Shown here one piece after another: positions 14,901 through 25,095 of a stretch of 64,000 bases of DNA. The DNA is from Littorina saxatilis (Eukaryota; Mollusca; Gastropoda; Littorinimorpha; Littorinidae). The translations under genes and the position numbers were made by a program. Location: NCBI RefSeq assembly GCF_037325665.1, contig NC_090260.1, positions 54,119,649 to 54,183,648 on the forward strand, read 5' to 3'. Each line of letters begins with the position of its first letter. The first letter of the stretch is position 1. The notes beneath the pieces were generated by a model, which had not been told where the DNA came from, ran no database searches, and saw nothing but the letters and a program-made list of their open reading frames with translations.

Positions 14901-17900
14901 ACAACCAACACAGACTGACATAGTAACAACCAACACAGACTGACACAGTGACAACCAACACAGACTGACATAGTAACAACCAACACAGACTGACATAGTA
15001 ACAACCAACACAGACTGACATAGTAACAACCAACACAGACTGACACAGTAACAACCAACACAGACTGACACAGTGACAACCAACACAGACTGACACAGTA
15101 ACAACCAGCACAGACTGACATAGTAACAACCAACACAGACTGACATAGTAACAACCAACACAGACTGACACAATAACAACCAACACAGACTGACACAGTA
15201 ACAACCAACACAGACTGACACAGTAACAACCAACACAGACTGACACAGTAACAGCCAACACAGACTGACACAATAACAACCAACACAGACTGACACAGTA
15301 ACAACCAGCACAGACTGACACAGTAACAACCAACACAGACTGACACAGTGACAACCAGCACAGACTGACATAGTAACAACCAACACAGACTGACACAGTA
15401 ACAACCAACACAGACTGACATAGTAACAACCAACACAGACTGACACAGTAACAACCAACACAGACTGACATAGTAACAACCAACACAGACTGACACAGTA
15501 ACAACCAACACAGACTGACACAATAACAACCAACACAGACTGACACAGTAACAACCAACACAGACTGACACAGTAACAACCAACACAGACTGACACAGTA
15601 ACAACCAACACAGACTGACACAGTAACAACCAACACAGACTGACACAGTAACAACCAGCACAGACTGACACAGTAACAACCAACACAGACTGACACAGTA
15701 ACAACCAACACAGACTGACACAGTAACAACCAACACAGACTGACACAGTAACAACCAACACAGACTGACACAGTAACAACCAACACAGACTGACACAGTA
15801 ACAACCAACACAGACTGACACAGTAACAACCAACACAGACTGACACAGTAACAACCAACACAGACTGACACAATAACAACCAACACAGACTGACACAGTA
15901 ACAACCAACACAGACTGACACAATAACAACCAACAAAGACTGACACAGTAACAACCAACACAGACTGACACAATAACAACCAACACAGACTGACACAGTA
16001 ACAACCAACACAGACTGACATAGTAACAACCAACACAGACTGACACAGTAACAACCAGCACAGACTGACACAGCAACAACCAACACAGACTGACACAGTA
16101 ACAACCAACACAGACTGACACAGTAACAACCAACACAGACTGACACAGTAACAACCAACACAGACTGACACAGTAACAACCAACACAGACTGACACAGTA
16201 ACAACCAACACAGACTGACACAGTAACAACCAACACAGACTGACACAATAACAACCAACATAGACTGACACAGTAACAACCAACACAGACTGACACAATA
16301 ACAACCAACACAGACTGACACAGTAACAACCAACACAGACTGGCAGAGTAACAACCAACACAGACTGACATAGTAACAACCAACACAGACTGACACAGTA
16401 ACAACCAACACAGACTGACATAGTAACAACCAACACAGACTGACATAGTAACAACCAACACAGACTGACATAGTAACAACCAACACAGACTGACACAGTA
16501 ACAACCAACACAGACTGACACAGTAACAACCAACACAGACTGACACAGTAACAACCAACACAGACTGACACAGTAACAACCAACACAGACAGACACAGTG
16601 ACCAACACAGACTGACACAATAACAACCAACACAGACTGACACAGTAACAACCAACACAGACTGACACAGTGACCAACACAGACTGACACAATAACAACC
16701 AACACAGACTGACACAGTAACAACCAACACAGACTGACACAGTGACCTACACAGACTGACACAGTAACAACCAACACAGACAGACACAGTAACAACCAAC
16801 ACAGACAGACACAGTGACAACCAGCACAGACTGACATAGTAACAACCAACACAGACTGACACAGTGACAACCAACACAGACTGACACAGTGACAACCAAC
16901 ACAGACTGACACAGTAACAACCAACACAGACTGACATAGTAACAACCAACACAGACTGACACAGTAACAACCAGCACAGGCTGACACAGTAACAACCAGC
17001 ACAGACTGACACAGTAACAACCAACACAGACTGACACAGTAACAACCAACACAGACTGACACAGTGACCAACACAGACTGACACAGTAACAACCAACACA
17101 GACTGACACAGTGACAACCAGCACAGACTGACATAGTAACAACCAACACAGACTGACACAGTGACAACCAACACAGACTGACACAGTAACAACCAACACA
17201 GACTGACACAGTAACAACCAACACAGACTGACATAGTAACAACCAACACAGCCTGACACAGTAACAACCAGCACAGACTGACACAGTAACAACCAGCACA
17301 GACAGACACAGTAACAACCAACACAGACTGACATAGTAACAACCAACACAGACTGACACAGTAACAACCAACACAGACTGACATAGTAACAACCAGCACA
17401 GACTGACATAGTAACAACCAACACAGACTGACACAGTAACAACCAACATAGACTGACACAGTGACAACCAGCACAGACAGACACAGTAACAACCAACACA
17501 GACTGACACAGTAACAACCAACACAGACTGACACAGTAACAACCAACACAGACTGACACAGTGACAACCAGCACAGACTGACACAGTAACAACCAACACA
17601 GACTGACACAGTAACAACCAGCACAGACTGACATAGTAACAACCAACACAGACTGACACAGTAACAACCAACACAGACTGACACAGTAACAACCAGCACA
17701 GACTGACACAGTAACAACCAACACAGACTGACACAGTAACAACCAACACAGACTGACATAGTAACAACCAACAACCAACACAGGCTGACACAGTAACAAC
17801 CAACACAGACTGACACAGTAACAACCAACACAGACTGACACAGTGACAACCAACACAGACTGACACAGTAACAACCAGCACAGACTGACATAGTAACAAC

Positions 17901-20900
17901 CAACACAGACTGACACAGTAACAACCAACACAGACTGACACAGTAACAACCAACACAGACTGACATAGTAACAACCAACACAGACTGACATAGTAACAAC
18001 CAACACAGACTGACACAGTAACAACCAACACAGACTGACACAGTAACAACCAACACAGACTGACACAGTAACAACCAACACAGACTGACACAGTAACAAC
18101 CAACACAGACTGACACAGTAACAACCAACACAGACTGACACAGTAACAACCAACACAGACTGACACAGTAACAACCAACACAGACTGACACAGTGACAAC
18201 CAGCACAGACTGACATAGTAACAACCAACACAGACTGACACAATAACAACCAACACAGACTGACACAGTAACAACCAACAACCAACACAGGCTGACACAG
18301 TAACAACCAACACAGACTGACATAGTAACAACCAACACAGACTGACATAGTAACAACCAACACAGACTGACATAGTAACAACCAACACAGACTGACATAG
18401 TAACAACCAACACAGACTGGCACAGTAACAACCAACACAGACTGACACAGTAACAACCAACACAGACTGACATGGTAACAACCAACACAGACTGACATAG
18501 TAACAACCAACACAGACTGACATAGTAACAACCAACACAGACTGACATAGTAACAACCAACACAGACTGGCACAGTAACAACCAACACAGACTGACACAG
18601 TAACAACCAACACAGACTGGCACAGTAACAACCAACACAGACTGACACAGTAACAACCAACACAGACTGACATAGTAACAACCAACACAGACTGACACAG
18701 TAACAACCAACACAGACTGACACAATAACAACCAACACAGACTGACACAGTAACAACCAACACAGACTGACACAGTAACAACCAACACAGACTGACACAG
18801 TAACAACCAACACAGACTGACACAGTAACAACCAACACAGACGCGGTACCTTTGCCCAGATCTTCTTTTCCTGTGCGAGAGAGGAGCAGGCCGTGACGAA
18901 CCAGGAGTTGCCCAGCTCCCCGGGGTTGAGGTCATCGCACGTCACGCCCTCCACGATCAGCTTGGGCACCTTGCACAGTTCCTGTAATCACACCCCTAAT
19001 GACAACCCTCCTGATATCACACCCCCGTAATGACACCCCTCCTGTTATCACACACCCGTAAAGTCTCCCCTCCTGTTATCACACCCCTAATGACACCCCT
19101 CCTGATATCACACACCCGTAATGACAACCCTCCTGATATCACACACCCGTAATGACACCCCTCCTGTTATCTCACCCCCGTAATGACACCCCTCCTGTTA
19201 TTACACACCCGTAATGACACCCCTCCCGTTATCACCCCCCCTCCCCCCGTAATGACACCCCTCCTGTTACTACACACCCGTTATGAAAACCCACCTGATA
19301 TCACACACCCGTAATGACACCCCTCGCGTTATCACCCCCCCTCCCCCGTAATGACACCCCCCCCCCTGTTACCACACACCCGTAATGACAACCCACCTGA
19401 TATCACACACCCGTAATGACACCCCTCCCGTTATCACCCCCCCCCCCCCCCCCGTAATGACACCCCTCCTGTTACCACACACCCGTAATGACAACCCACC
19501 TGATATCACACACCCGTAATGACACCCCTCCTGTTACCACACACCCGTAATAACAACCCACCTGACATCACCCACCCGCATTGACACCCCTCCTGTTATC
19601 ACACACTCGTAATGACACCCCTCCTGTTATCACACACTCGTAATGACACCCCTCCTGTTATTAAACCCCCGTAATGACACCCCTCCTGTTATCACAGCCC
19701 CGTGATGACACCCTGCCTGTAACCAAACACCCGTAATGACACCCCTCTCATCCACTCTATATCTATAGTTACCTTGACTCTCATCCACTCTATACCTACA
19801 GTTACCTTGGGTCTCATCAACTCTATAGCTACAGTTACTTTGGGTCTCAACCACTCTATAACTACAGTTACATTGACTCTCATCCACTCTATACCTACAG
19901 CTACTTAGGGTCTCATCCACTCTCTATATACAGTTACCTTGACTCGCATCCACTCTATACCTATAGTTACCTTTGGGTCTCATCCACTCTATAGCTATAT
20001 TTACCATGACTCTCATCCACTCTACAGCTATAGTTACCTTAGGGTCTCATCCACTTTATAGCTACAATTACCTTGACTCTCATCCACTCTATAGCTATAG
20101 TTACCTTTGGGTCTCATCCACTCTATAGCTATAGTTACCATGACTCTCATCCACTCTATAGCTATAGTTACCTTAGTGTCTCATCCACTCTATAGCTATA
20201 GTTACCATGACTCTCATCCACTCTATAGCTATAGTTACCTTAGGGTCTCATCCACTTTATAGCTATAGTTACCTTAGGGTCTCATCCACTTTATAGCTAC
20301 AATTACCTTGACTCTCATCCACACATTAGGGTCTCATCCACTTTATAGCTATAGTTACCTTAGGGTCTCATCCACTCTATAGCTGTAGTTACCTTAGGGT
20401 CTCATCCACTCTATAGCTACAATTACCTTGACTTCCATCCACTCTATAGCTATAGTTACCTTGGTTCTCATCCACTCTATAGCTATAGTTACCATGATTC
20501 TCATCCACTCTATAGCTAAAGTTACCTTAGGGTCTCATCCACTTTATAGATACAATTACCTTGACTCTCATCCACTCTAGAGCTATAGTTTCCTTGGTTC
20601 TCATCCACTTCATAGCTATAGGTACTTTGGGTCTCATCCACTCTATAGCTATAGTAAATTTGGGTCTCATCCACTCTATAGCTATAGTTACCTTGGGTCT
20701 CACCCACTCTATAGATATAATTACCTTGGGTCTCACCCACTCTATAGATACAATTAATTACCTTGGGTCTCACCCACTCTATAGATACAATTACCTTGGG
20801 TCTCACCCACTCTATAGATACAATTACCTTGGGTCTCACCCACTCTTTAGATACAATTACCTTGGGTCTCAACCAACTCTATAGATACAATTACTTTGGG

Positions 20901-22194
20901 TTTCACCCACTCCATAGATACAATTACCTTGGGTCTCACCCACTCTATAGATACAATTACCTTGGGTCTCACCCACTCTATAGATACAGTTACCTTGGGT
21001 CTCACCCACTCTATAGATACAATTACCTTGGGTCACACCCACTCTATAGATACAATTACCTTGGGTCTAACCCACTCTATAGATACAATTACCCTGGGTC
21101 TCACCCACTCTATAGATACAGTTACCTTGGGTCTCACCCACTCTATAGATACAATTACCGTGGGTCTCATCCACTCTATAGATACAGTTACCTTGGGTCT
21201 CACCCACTCTATAGATACAATCACCTTGGGTCTCATCCACTTTATAGCTACAATACCTTGACTCTCATCCACTCTATAGCTATAGTTACCTTAGGGTCTC
21301 ATCCACTCTATAGAAACGGTTACCTTGGGTCTCATCCACTCTATACATACAGTTACCTTGGGTCTCACCCACTCTATAGATACAATTACCTTGGGTCTCA
21401 TCCACTCTATAGATACAATTACCTTGGGTCTCACCCACTCTATAGATACAGTTACCTTGGGTCTCACCCACTCTATAGATACAGTTACCTTGGGTCTCAT
21501 CCACTCTACAGATACAATTATCTTGGGTCTCACCCACTCTATAGATACAGTTACCTTGGGTCTCATCCACTCTACAGATACAATTATCTTGGGTCTCACC
21601 CACTCTATAGATGCAATTACAACTCAATAGATACAATTACCTTGGGTCTCACCCACTCTATAGATACAGTTACCTTGGGTCTCATCCACTCTATATATAC
21701 GGTTACCTTGGGTCTCATCCACTCTATAGATACAGTTAGCTTGGGTCTCACCCACTCTATAGATACAGTTAGCTTGGGTCTCGCCCACTCTATAGATACA
21801 ACTACCTTGGGTCTCACCCACTCTATAGATACAGTTACCTTGGGTCTCACCCACTCTATGTATACAATTACCTTGGGTCTCACCCACTCTATAGATACAA
21901 TTACCTTGGGTCTCACCCACTCTATAGATACAGTTACCTTGGGTCTCACCCACTCTATAGAGACAATTAATTACCTTGGGTCTCACCCACTCTATGTATA
22001 CAATTACCTTGTGTCTCACCAACTCTATATATAAAGTTACCTTGGGTCTCATCCACTCTATGCCGGAGTCCACCTTGGTGTAGAAAAGAGACTTGCTGCT
22101 AGCGGGGAACTCGAGGTCCTCGAAAAGCTCGCCTTTCTTCAGGCATGACTTCTTGATGGCGCTGTAGTCCTGGCCGCGGAAATTCTTCGGCATC
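5742..22194 (-). CDS. CAPN5-like: Calpain-5-like gene, first three coding exons (gene partial)
   Basis: Minus-strand gene assembled from exons 22041-22194, 18850-18981 and 5742-5944 (51, 44 and 67 2/3 codons). The 162-residue product aligns from memory over its whole length with the N-terminus and PC1 protease core of vertebrate CAPN5/CAPN6. Landmarks are LFEDLEFP, the [11 protein letters not shown] segment, [17 protein letters not shown] and [13 protein letters not shown]. This family is cytosolic or membrane-associated and lacks the penta-EF-hand domain of classical calpains. The His/Asn part of the active site and the C2 domains would lie on exons to the left of the window. The Cys nucleophile reads Ser (residue 77) and the oxyanion Gln reads Pro (residue 71), so the product is probably not a protease. 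Introns are 3,059 bp and 12,905 bp and are almost wholly minisatellite. A GATG acceptor at the start codon implies an upstream untranslated exon, not found here. Confidence 0.88.
5945..6412. repeat. 29-bp minisatellite spanning the exon 3 splice acceptor
   Basis: About 16 copies of a 29-bp unit. On the minus strand each copy carries CATGTCTACA followed by GTGATACCAGA, which is the last intron bases plus the first 13 or so exon bases of calpain exon 3. About four array copies keep CTACAG/GTGATACC like the real site. Most others read CTACATGTGATACC, so the AG is lost. Some copies are 2-8 bases short. Confidence 0.92.
6413..6524. other. Short non-repetitive spacer in calpain intron 2
   Basis: About 110 bases between two arrays. 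It contains a small inverted repeat at about 6470-6488 (TTCAACCA, three bases, TGGTTGAA). No coding signal is seen. Confidence 0.5.
6525..18841. repeat. 25-bp satellite array filling calpain intron 2
   Basis: About 490 copies of a 25-bp unit with core CAACACAGACTGACACAGTA followed by ACAAC. Common variants are CAGCACAGAC, GACATAGT, GACACAAT, AAAGAC, GACAGACAC and GTGACAAC. A 7-base lengthened unit (CAACAACCAACAC) recurs, for example near 7975, 8653, 9310, 11528, 12068, 12900, 17770 and 18278. Near 16597-16745 a block of about 72 bp (three units, one shortened) repeats, so local higher-order amplification has happened. The array begins 8 bases inside the exon 2 donor. The unit has no stop in any minus frame, so all three minus frames are open for kilobases. 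This is a repeat artefact, not a giant gene. Confidence 0.97.
18850..18981 (-). CDS. CAPN5-like: Calpain-5-like exon 2 (active-site exon, Cys to Ser)
   Basis: A 132-bp, 44-codon exon, phase 0 at both ends, starting [12 protein letters not shown] and ending KKIWAK. The acceptor is GATTACAG before GAACTG (AG at 18983-18982). The donor is AAAG before GTACCG (GT at 18849-18848). It carries the calpain nucleophile segment. In CAPN5 this region reads QGQVGNCWF. Here it reads PGELGNSWF: the codon for the nucleophile is TCC (Ser) and the codon for the oxyanion-hole Gln, six residues upstream, is CCC (Pro). The surrounding [10 protein letters not shown] is conserved, so the frame is sound. Reading on without splicing stays open into the 25-bp array for about 2.1 kb. 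Confidence 0.93.
18982..19735. repeat. About 31-bp minisatellite spanning the exon 2 splice acceptor
   Basis: About 24 variable copies with plus-strand core CCTGTTATCACACACCCGTA. On the minus strand each copy reads GTGTGATAACAGGA, matching the real exon 2 acceptor GTGTGATTACAGGA (AG then GA). C-runs and one- to three-base indels are common. The CAG is kept in most copies; several copies read ATATCAGG or GGTAACAGG, which keep the AG. Confidence 0.88.
19740..22040. repeat. 33-bp minisatellite spanning the exon 1 splice donor
   Basis: About 70 copies. The minus-strand unit is the last 21 bases of exon 1 (starting ATAGAGTGG, ending GAGACCCAAG) followed by a donor GTAACT or GTAATT and a few intron bases. 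It therefore repeats the exon end and its donor. The two copies nearest the exon are exactly 33 bp and keep the calpain frame. The next copy has 4 extra bases. In the exon frame a unit encodes [11 protein letters not shown]-like 11-mers. The distal part (19740-20640) alternates units ending GAGACCCTAAG and GAGAGTCAAG or GAGAGTCATG before GTAA. Confidence 0.93.
22041..22194 (-). CDS. CAPN5-like: Calpain-5-like exon 1 (start codon exon)
   Basis: A 154-bp exon with one untranslated G, then ATG at 22193-22191 and 51 codons from [17 protein letters not shown] to SGIEWMRPK. It matches the CAPN5 N-terminus in order and length (YSALRRDC, LFEDPLFPA, VRWKRPK). The acceptor is ACAGACAG before GATG. The donor is CCCAAG before GTAACT (GT at 22040-22039), phase 0. 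The start is chosen because it matches the family start. However, the frame is also open upstream through two repeat units, each with an in-frame ATG. Both edges are duplicated in the flanking minisatellites. Confidence 0.92.
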
Positions 22195-22495
22195 CTGTCT
22201 GTACACACACAGTGTAACAACACTGTATTACAACACATCCTGTCTGTACACACACAGTGTAACAACACTGTATTACAACACATCCTGTCTGTACACACAC
22301 AGTGTAACAACACATCCTACCTGCACACACACAGTGTAACAACACATCCTACCTGCACACACAGATATTGTAACAACACATCCTACCTGCACACACACAG
22401 TGTAACAACACATCCTACCTGCACACACAGATATTGTAACAACACATCCTACCTGCACACACACAGTGTAACAACACATCCTACCTGCACACATA
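22195..22495. repeat. 32- to 45-bp minisatellite spanning the exon 1 acceptor and start codon
   Basis: About eight extra copies of a unit whose minus-strand end reads GTACAGACAGGATG (first copies) or GCAGGTAGGATG (later copies). That is the exon 1 acceptor plus the start codon. The first two extra units are 45 bp and so stay in the calpain frame. Later units are 32-34 bp. Upstream in-frame reading gives an [15 protein letters not shown] peptide per 45-bp unit. Confidence 0.9.
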
Positions 22496-22657
22496 AGGCC
22501 GGACACTGCTCAGTACTAACCGATTGCTTAGGCGATTCAAAATAGCACCACCTGCAGCACGAATACACTCAGCGGACACATTATTGCGCTAATGTTCGTT
22601 CCTTAATTTAAACACTCATCCCAGTGTCATCGCATTCAAACTTTCCGCTAATTTTGC
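22496..22657. other. Unassigned low-copy sequence
   Basis: About 160 bases with no ORF, repeat or motif I can support. It could hold the 5' end or promoter of the calpain gene, but nothing shows this. Confidence 0.4.
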
Positions 22658-22845
22658 TCTATGGCAGAATTTGTGGATTAAAGATGCATTTTGCAGGTGT
22701 CACGTGACCGCTAACTTGGTTCTCTGGCAGACTTTGTGGATTAAAGATGCATTTTGCAGGTGTCACGTGACCGCTAACTTGGTTCTCTGGCAGACTTTGT
22801 GGATTAAAGATGCATTTTGCAGGTGTCACGTGATTGCCGCCGAAG
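22658..22845. repeat. 63-bp tandem repeat with GTCACGTGAC palindrome
   Basis: Nearly three copies of a 63-bp unit. The first two each contain the 10-bp palindrome GTCACGTGAC (22699-22708 and 22762-22771); the third reads GTCACGTGAT. This is an ideal E-box of the USF/MITF-TFE type. It lies upstream of the calpain start but could equally belong to a mobile element. Confidence 0.8.
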
Positions 22846-23481
22846 TAAGAGTACCACCAAAATCGATCCGACAAAACGTAAGGTACCAATTGCAAAATTG
22901 ACATAAATTCAGAATAGGCGCGACGTGGCATGTTTCACTTTCACACACGAAGTGAACGCCAAATCCAATACTGATGCTATTGTGAAGAAGCTCCACTCCC
23001 GCCTGTACTTTTTGAGAAAACTCAGATCTGTTAATGTTAGACAAGAGATTATCCAGATGTTTTATACCTCAACCTGCAATAGTGTGCTGTGCTTTGGATC
23101 CGTGTGTTGGAGTGGCAGCATCAGCAAGCAGGACAGGGATAGATTAGAGAAGTTCATTAAGAAAGCAGGTGGGGTAGTTGGGAGGAAGCAGGACACTTTT
23201 GCATCAACGCAGGAACGACGACTGACTGACAGGCTACAGAAGATTTTGACCGATGACACGCACCCACTCAGACCTGAACTTGACAGCAGACGGATGGACA
23301 GAAGCTTAAGATTTAGACAGCTATACACAAGAACCACACGCTACAGAAACTCATTCATTCCATCTGCAATTCACATCTTCAACTCTCAGGTGGGGCGCTA
23401 GGTGCTGGTGCTGTCGCTCTGACAACTGCATAATTTGACATCCTTTTATCAGTTGTTTTTCTCTGCTGTTAGTTATTATGA

Positions 23482-23628
23482 GTTATTTCTAATATGCTGA
23501 CTGTTAGCAAATGATAACAGGCATGTCGAGAAAAAAAGATATCAAGCATGAGCCTTGTAGGCGAATTCTGGTATCGTTTGTGAGACATGCCTGTTATCAT
23601 TTGATAACAGTCAGCATTTTAGAAATAA
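23482..23628. repeat. Long imperfect inverted repeat (46-bp arms)
   Basis: Arms 23482-23527 and 23583-23628 are reverse complements with about two mismatches, separated by 55 bases. Each arm holds a smaller near-palindrome; in the right arm it is perfect (CTGTTATCA, two bases, TGATAACAG). This is a foldback-type structure, possibly one end of an inserted element in the LINE 3' UTR. Confidence 0.85.
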
Positions 23629-24410
23629 CGGTTTTATTACTGTTTGTTTCGACCAAAAGAAATTTCGAAACGACCGCGCGAGTTAGACAGAACAGCCGCA
23701 ATGGGAACTTGAGCGCTCCTACCTGATTATGCCTGTCAGTCAAAGAATTCTCGTGACCTGGGTCAGCCAATCAGAGTCACACACATTACGTGATGAATAT
23801 TCACAGGTCAAATGCGTTTGACACACAACAATCTCACAAGATAAGCCATGTTGAACATGCGTGTCGGTTGCTTTGGGTTTTCTTGTTGAACAGAGAGGGA
23901 CAGATTTAGAACCGACTCCAGACCGATGGGAAATGACGTAAAGATACATTTGACGTAAAGCGAGTGACGCAGTTTCACTTGATTTTTCCGAACTTTGATC
24001 ATTTAGATTTCAAGTGAGCAGGTCGGCACTGCACACTTAGAGGATGGGCGGTGCCTTGCTGTTCCGTACAGCACCCACCGGCAAAACTCGCTTTTCGGTA
24101 TTTTTTTTACATAAAGAGAGTATTATCTGACAGTATTTGAAGTGTCATTCTTTAGAATAAATCACGCTGATATTGTTGATTTAAATTTTTACTTTGTTTT
24201 GTCAATTTTTAGCTTGATAAACAAAAAGGGTCCCTGCCTGAACGTTATAACATTTAACAGGTCACCTAGAATCCGTCCTGATTGGTCAAAAAGCCATATG
24301 GGGCACTGAATTGGTAATAAATTGATTTATAGGATACAAAGTGATACGATAATGTGGTTAAAATGTGATAAGGTGATAATGTGATATAATTTTTATAACA
24401 GGCAATGCAT
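23629..24410. other. Unassigned insert-like sequence
   Basis: About 780 bases with no ORF over 75 codons that looks real. It includes AATTTCGAAACGACCGCGCG and a GC-rich stretch near 24040-24090. It interrupts LINE 3' UTR sequence and is probably the body of a non-autonomous element. Confidence 0.4.
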
Positions 24411-24710
24411 TGCTTCTATTTTTAGGCTTGTTTTAGTAGGTGTGTGGGTACAGTGTTTGCGTGTGGCGATATGATGTGAGTATGCGATGTGAATGTTGCT
24501 ACATGCATGGTTGATTGATTGATTGGTTGATTGATTTTGCAGACACACAGTCAAGCGTGTAATTTCTCTTTTAGAGATGCATAAAGAGTATTGTATTGTA
24601 TTGTATTGTATTGTAAATCCGTTATCTTTGCAGAACAGAGTGCTTGGTTCCGCTACCTAGCGCATTTCTTGTGTCAGGTTATTTGTACTGATGCAGGTGT
24701 CCATCTCAGA

Positions 24711-24830
24711 AAAGAGAGAGAGATAAAAACACAGAGAGAGAAAGAGACTGACTGACTGACTGAACTTTATTTTACAAGGATACAGATTTAAGGCTAGGCC
24801 TTTTCTTACAATCTGTTCTTGGAACAAAAC
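24711..24830 (-). mobile_element. LINE 3' end (short) ending on (TC)n
   Basis: Read on the minus strand, about 24830 to 24760 is a LINE 3' terminus: CAGATTGTAAGA, a small stem, AATCTG, ATCCTTGT, AATAAAGTTCAG, then (CAGT)n and a (TC)-rich run. It shares its plan with the ends near 29760 (minus), 40700 (minus) and 31900 (plus). Confidence 0.75.
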
Positions 24831-24904
24831 ACATACAAACAAACGAACTAAACATTACTATTTAATACTAAAACAGAAACACCATAAAACTTAGAATTCA
24901 GACA

Positions 24905-24908
24905 CCAA

Positions 24909-24948
<40 letters not shown>

Positions 24949-24957
24949 CTGATAATG

Positions 24958-25037
<80 letters not shown>
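24905..25037. repeat. Compound trinucleotide microsatellite (GAT)n(GCT)n(GAT)n
   Basis: About 13 GAT, one TGATAATGAT interruption, about 12 GCT and about 15 GAT repeats. The GCT core flanked on both sides by GAT suggests a point change that then expanded. Open frames here (poly-Ser, poly-Ile) are artefacts. Confidence 0.95.
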
Positions 25038-25095
25038 ACTGTCATTTACGCCAAAAAGAACATAACAATGCTTGGGAAAATACACATATATAAGC

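Larger units (their letters stand above)
22953..24620 (+). mobile_element. 5'-truncated LINE 3' end, interrupted by an insertion
   Basis: At 22953-23401 the plus strand encodes the C-terminal part of a non-LTR reverse transcriptase ORF (HSRLYFLRKLRSVNVRQEI, then VCWSGSI, KFIKKAGGVVG, YRNSFIPSAIHIFN, stop TAG at 23399-23401). The 3' untranslated region continues, and a LINE-type tail with (TATTG)n ends near 24617. Between about 23480 and 24410 the sequence does not look like 3' UTR and begins with a large hairpin, so another element is probably inserted there. The frame of the coding part is intact. The family looks Rex/CR1-like, by memory only. Confidence 0.7.

Noticed and set aside
6525-18841. 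CRISPR-like array
   Set aside because: There are no unique spacers between repeats; units are head to tail. The context is an animal intron.
6463-18969. Giant minus-strand ORFs of 584 to 4,146 codons
   Set aside because: They are open in all three minus frames because the 25-bp unit lacks stops. Frame-cycling 25-residue periods and overlap with calpain exon 2 show they are repeat artefacts.
19630-22034. Repeat proteins of [11 protein letters not shown] type on the minus strand and LGLTHSIDT type on the plus strand
   Set aside because: They come from the 33-bp array. Only the minus copies nearest exon 1 could be translated, by shifted splicing.
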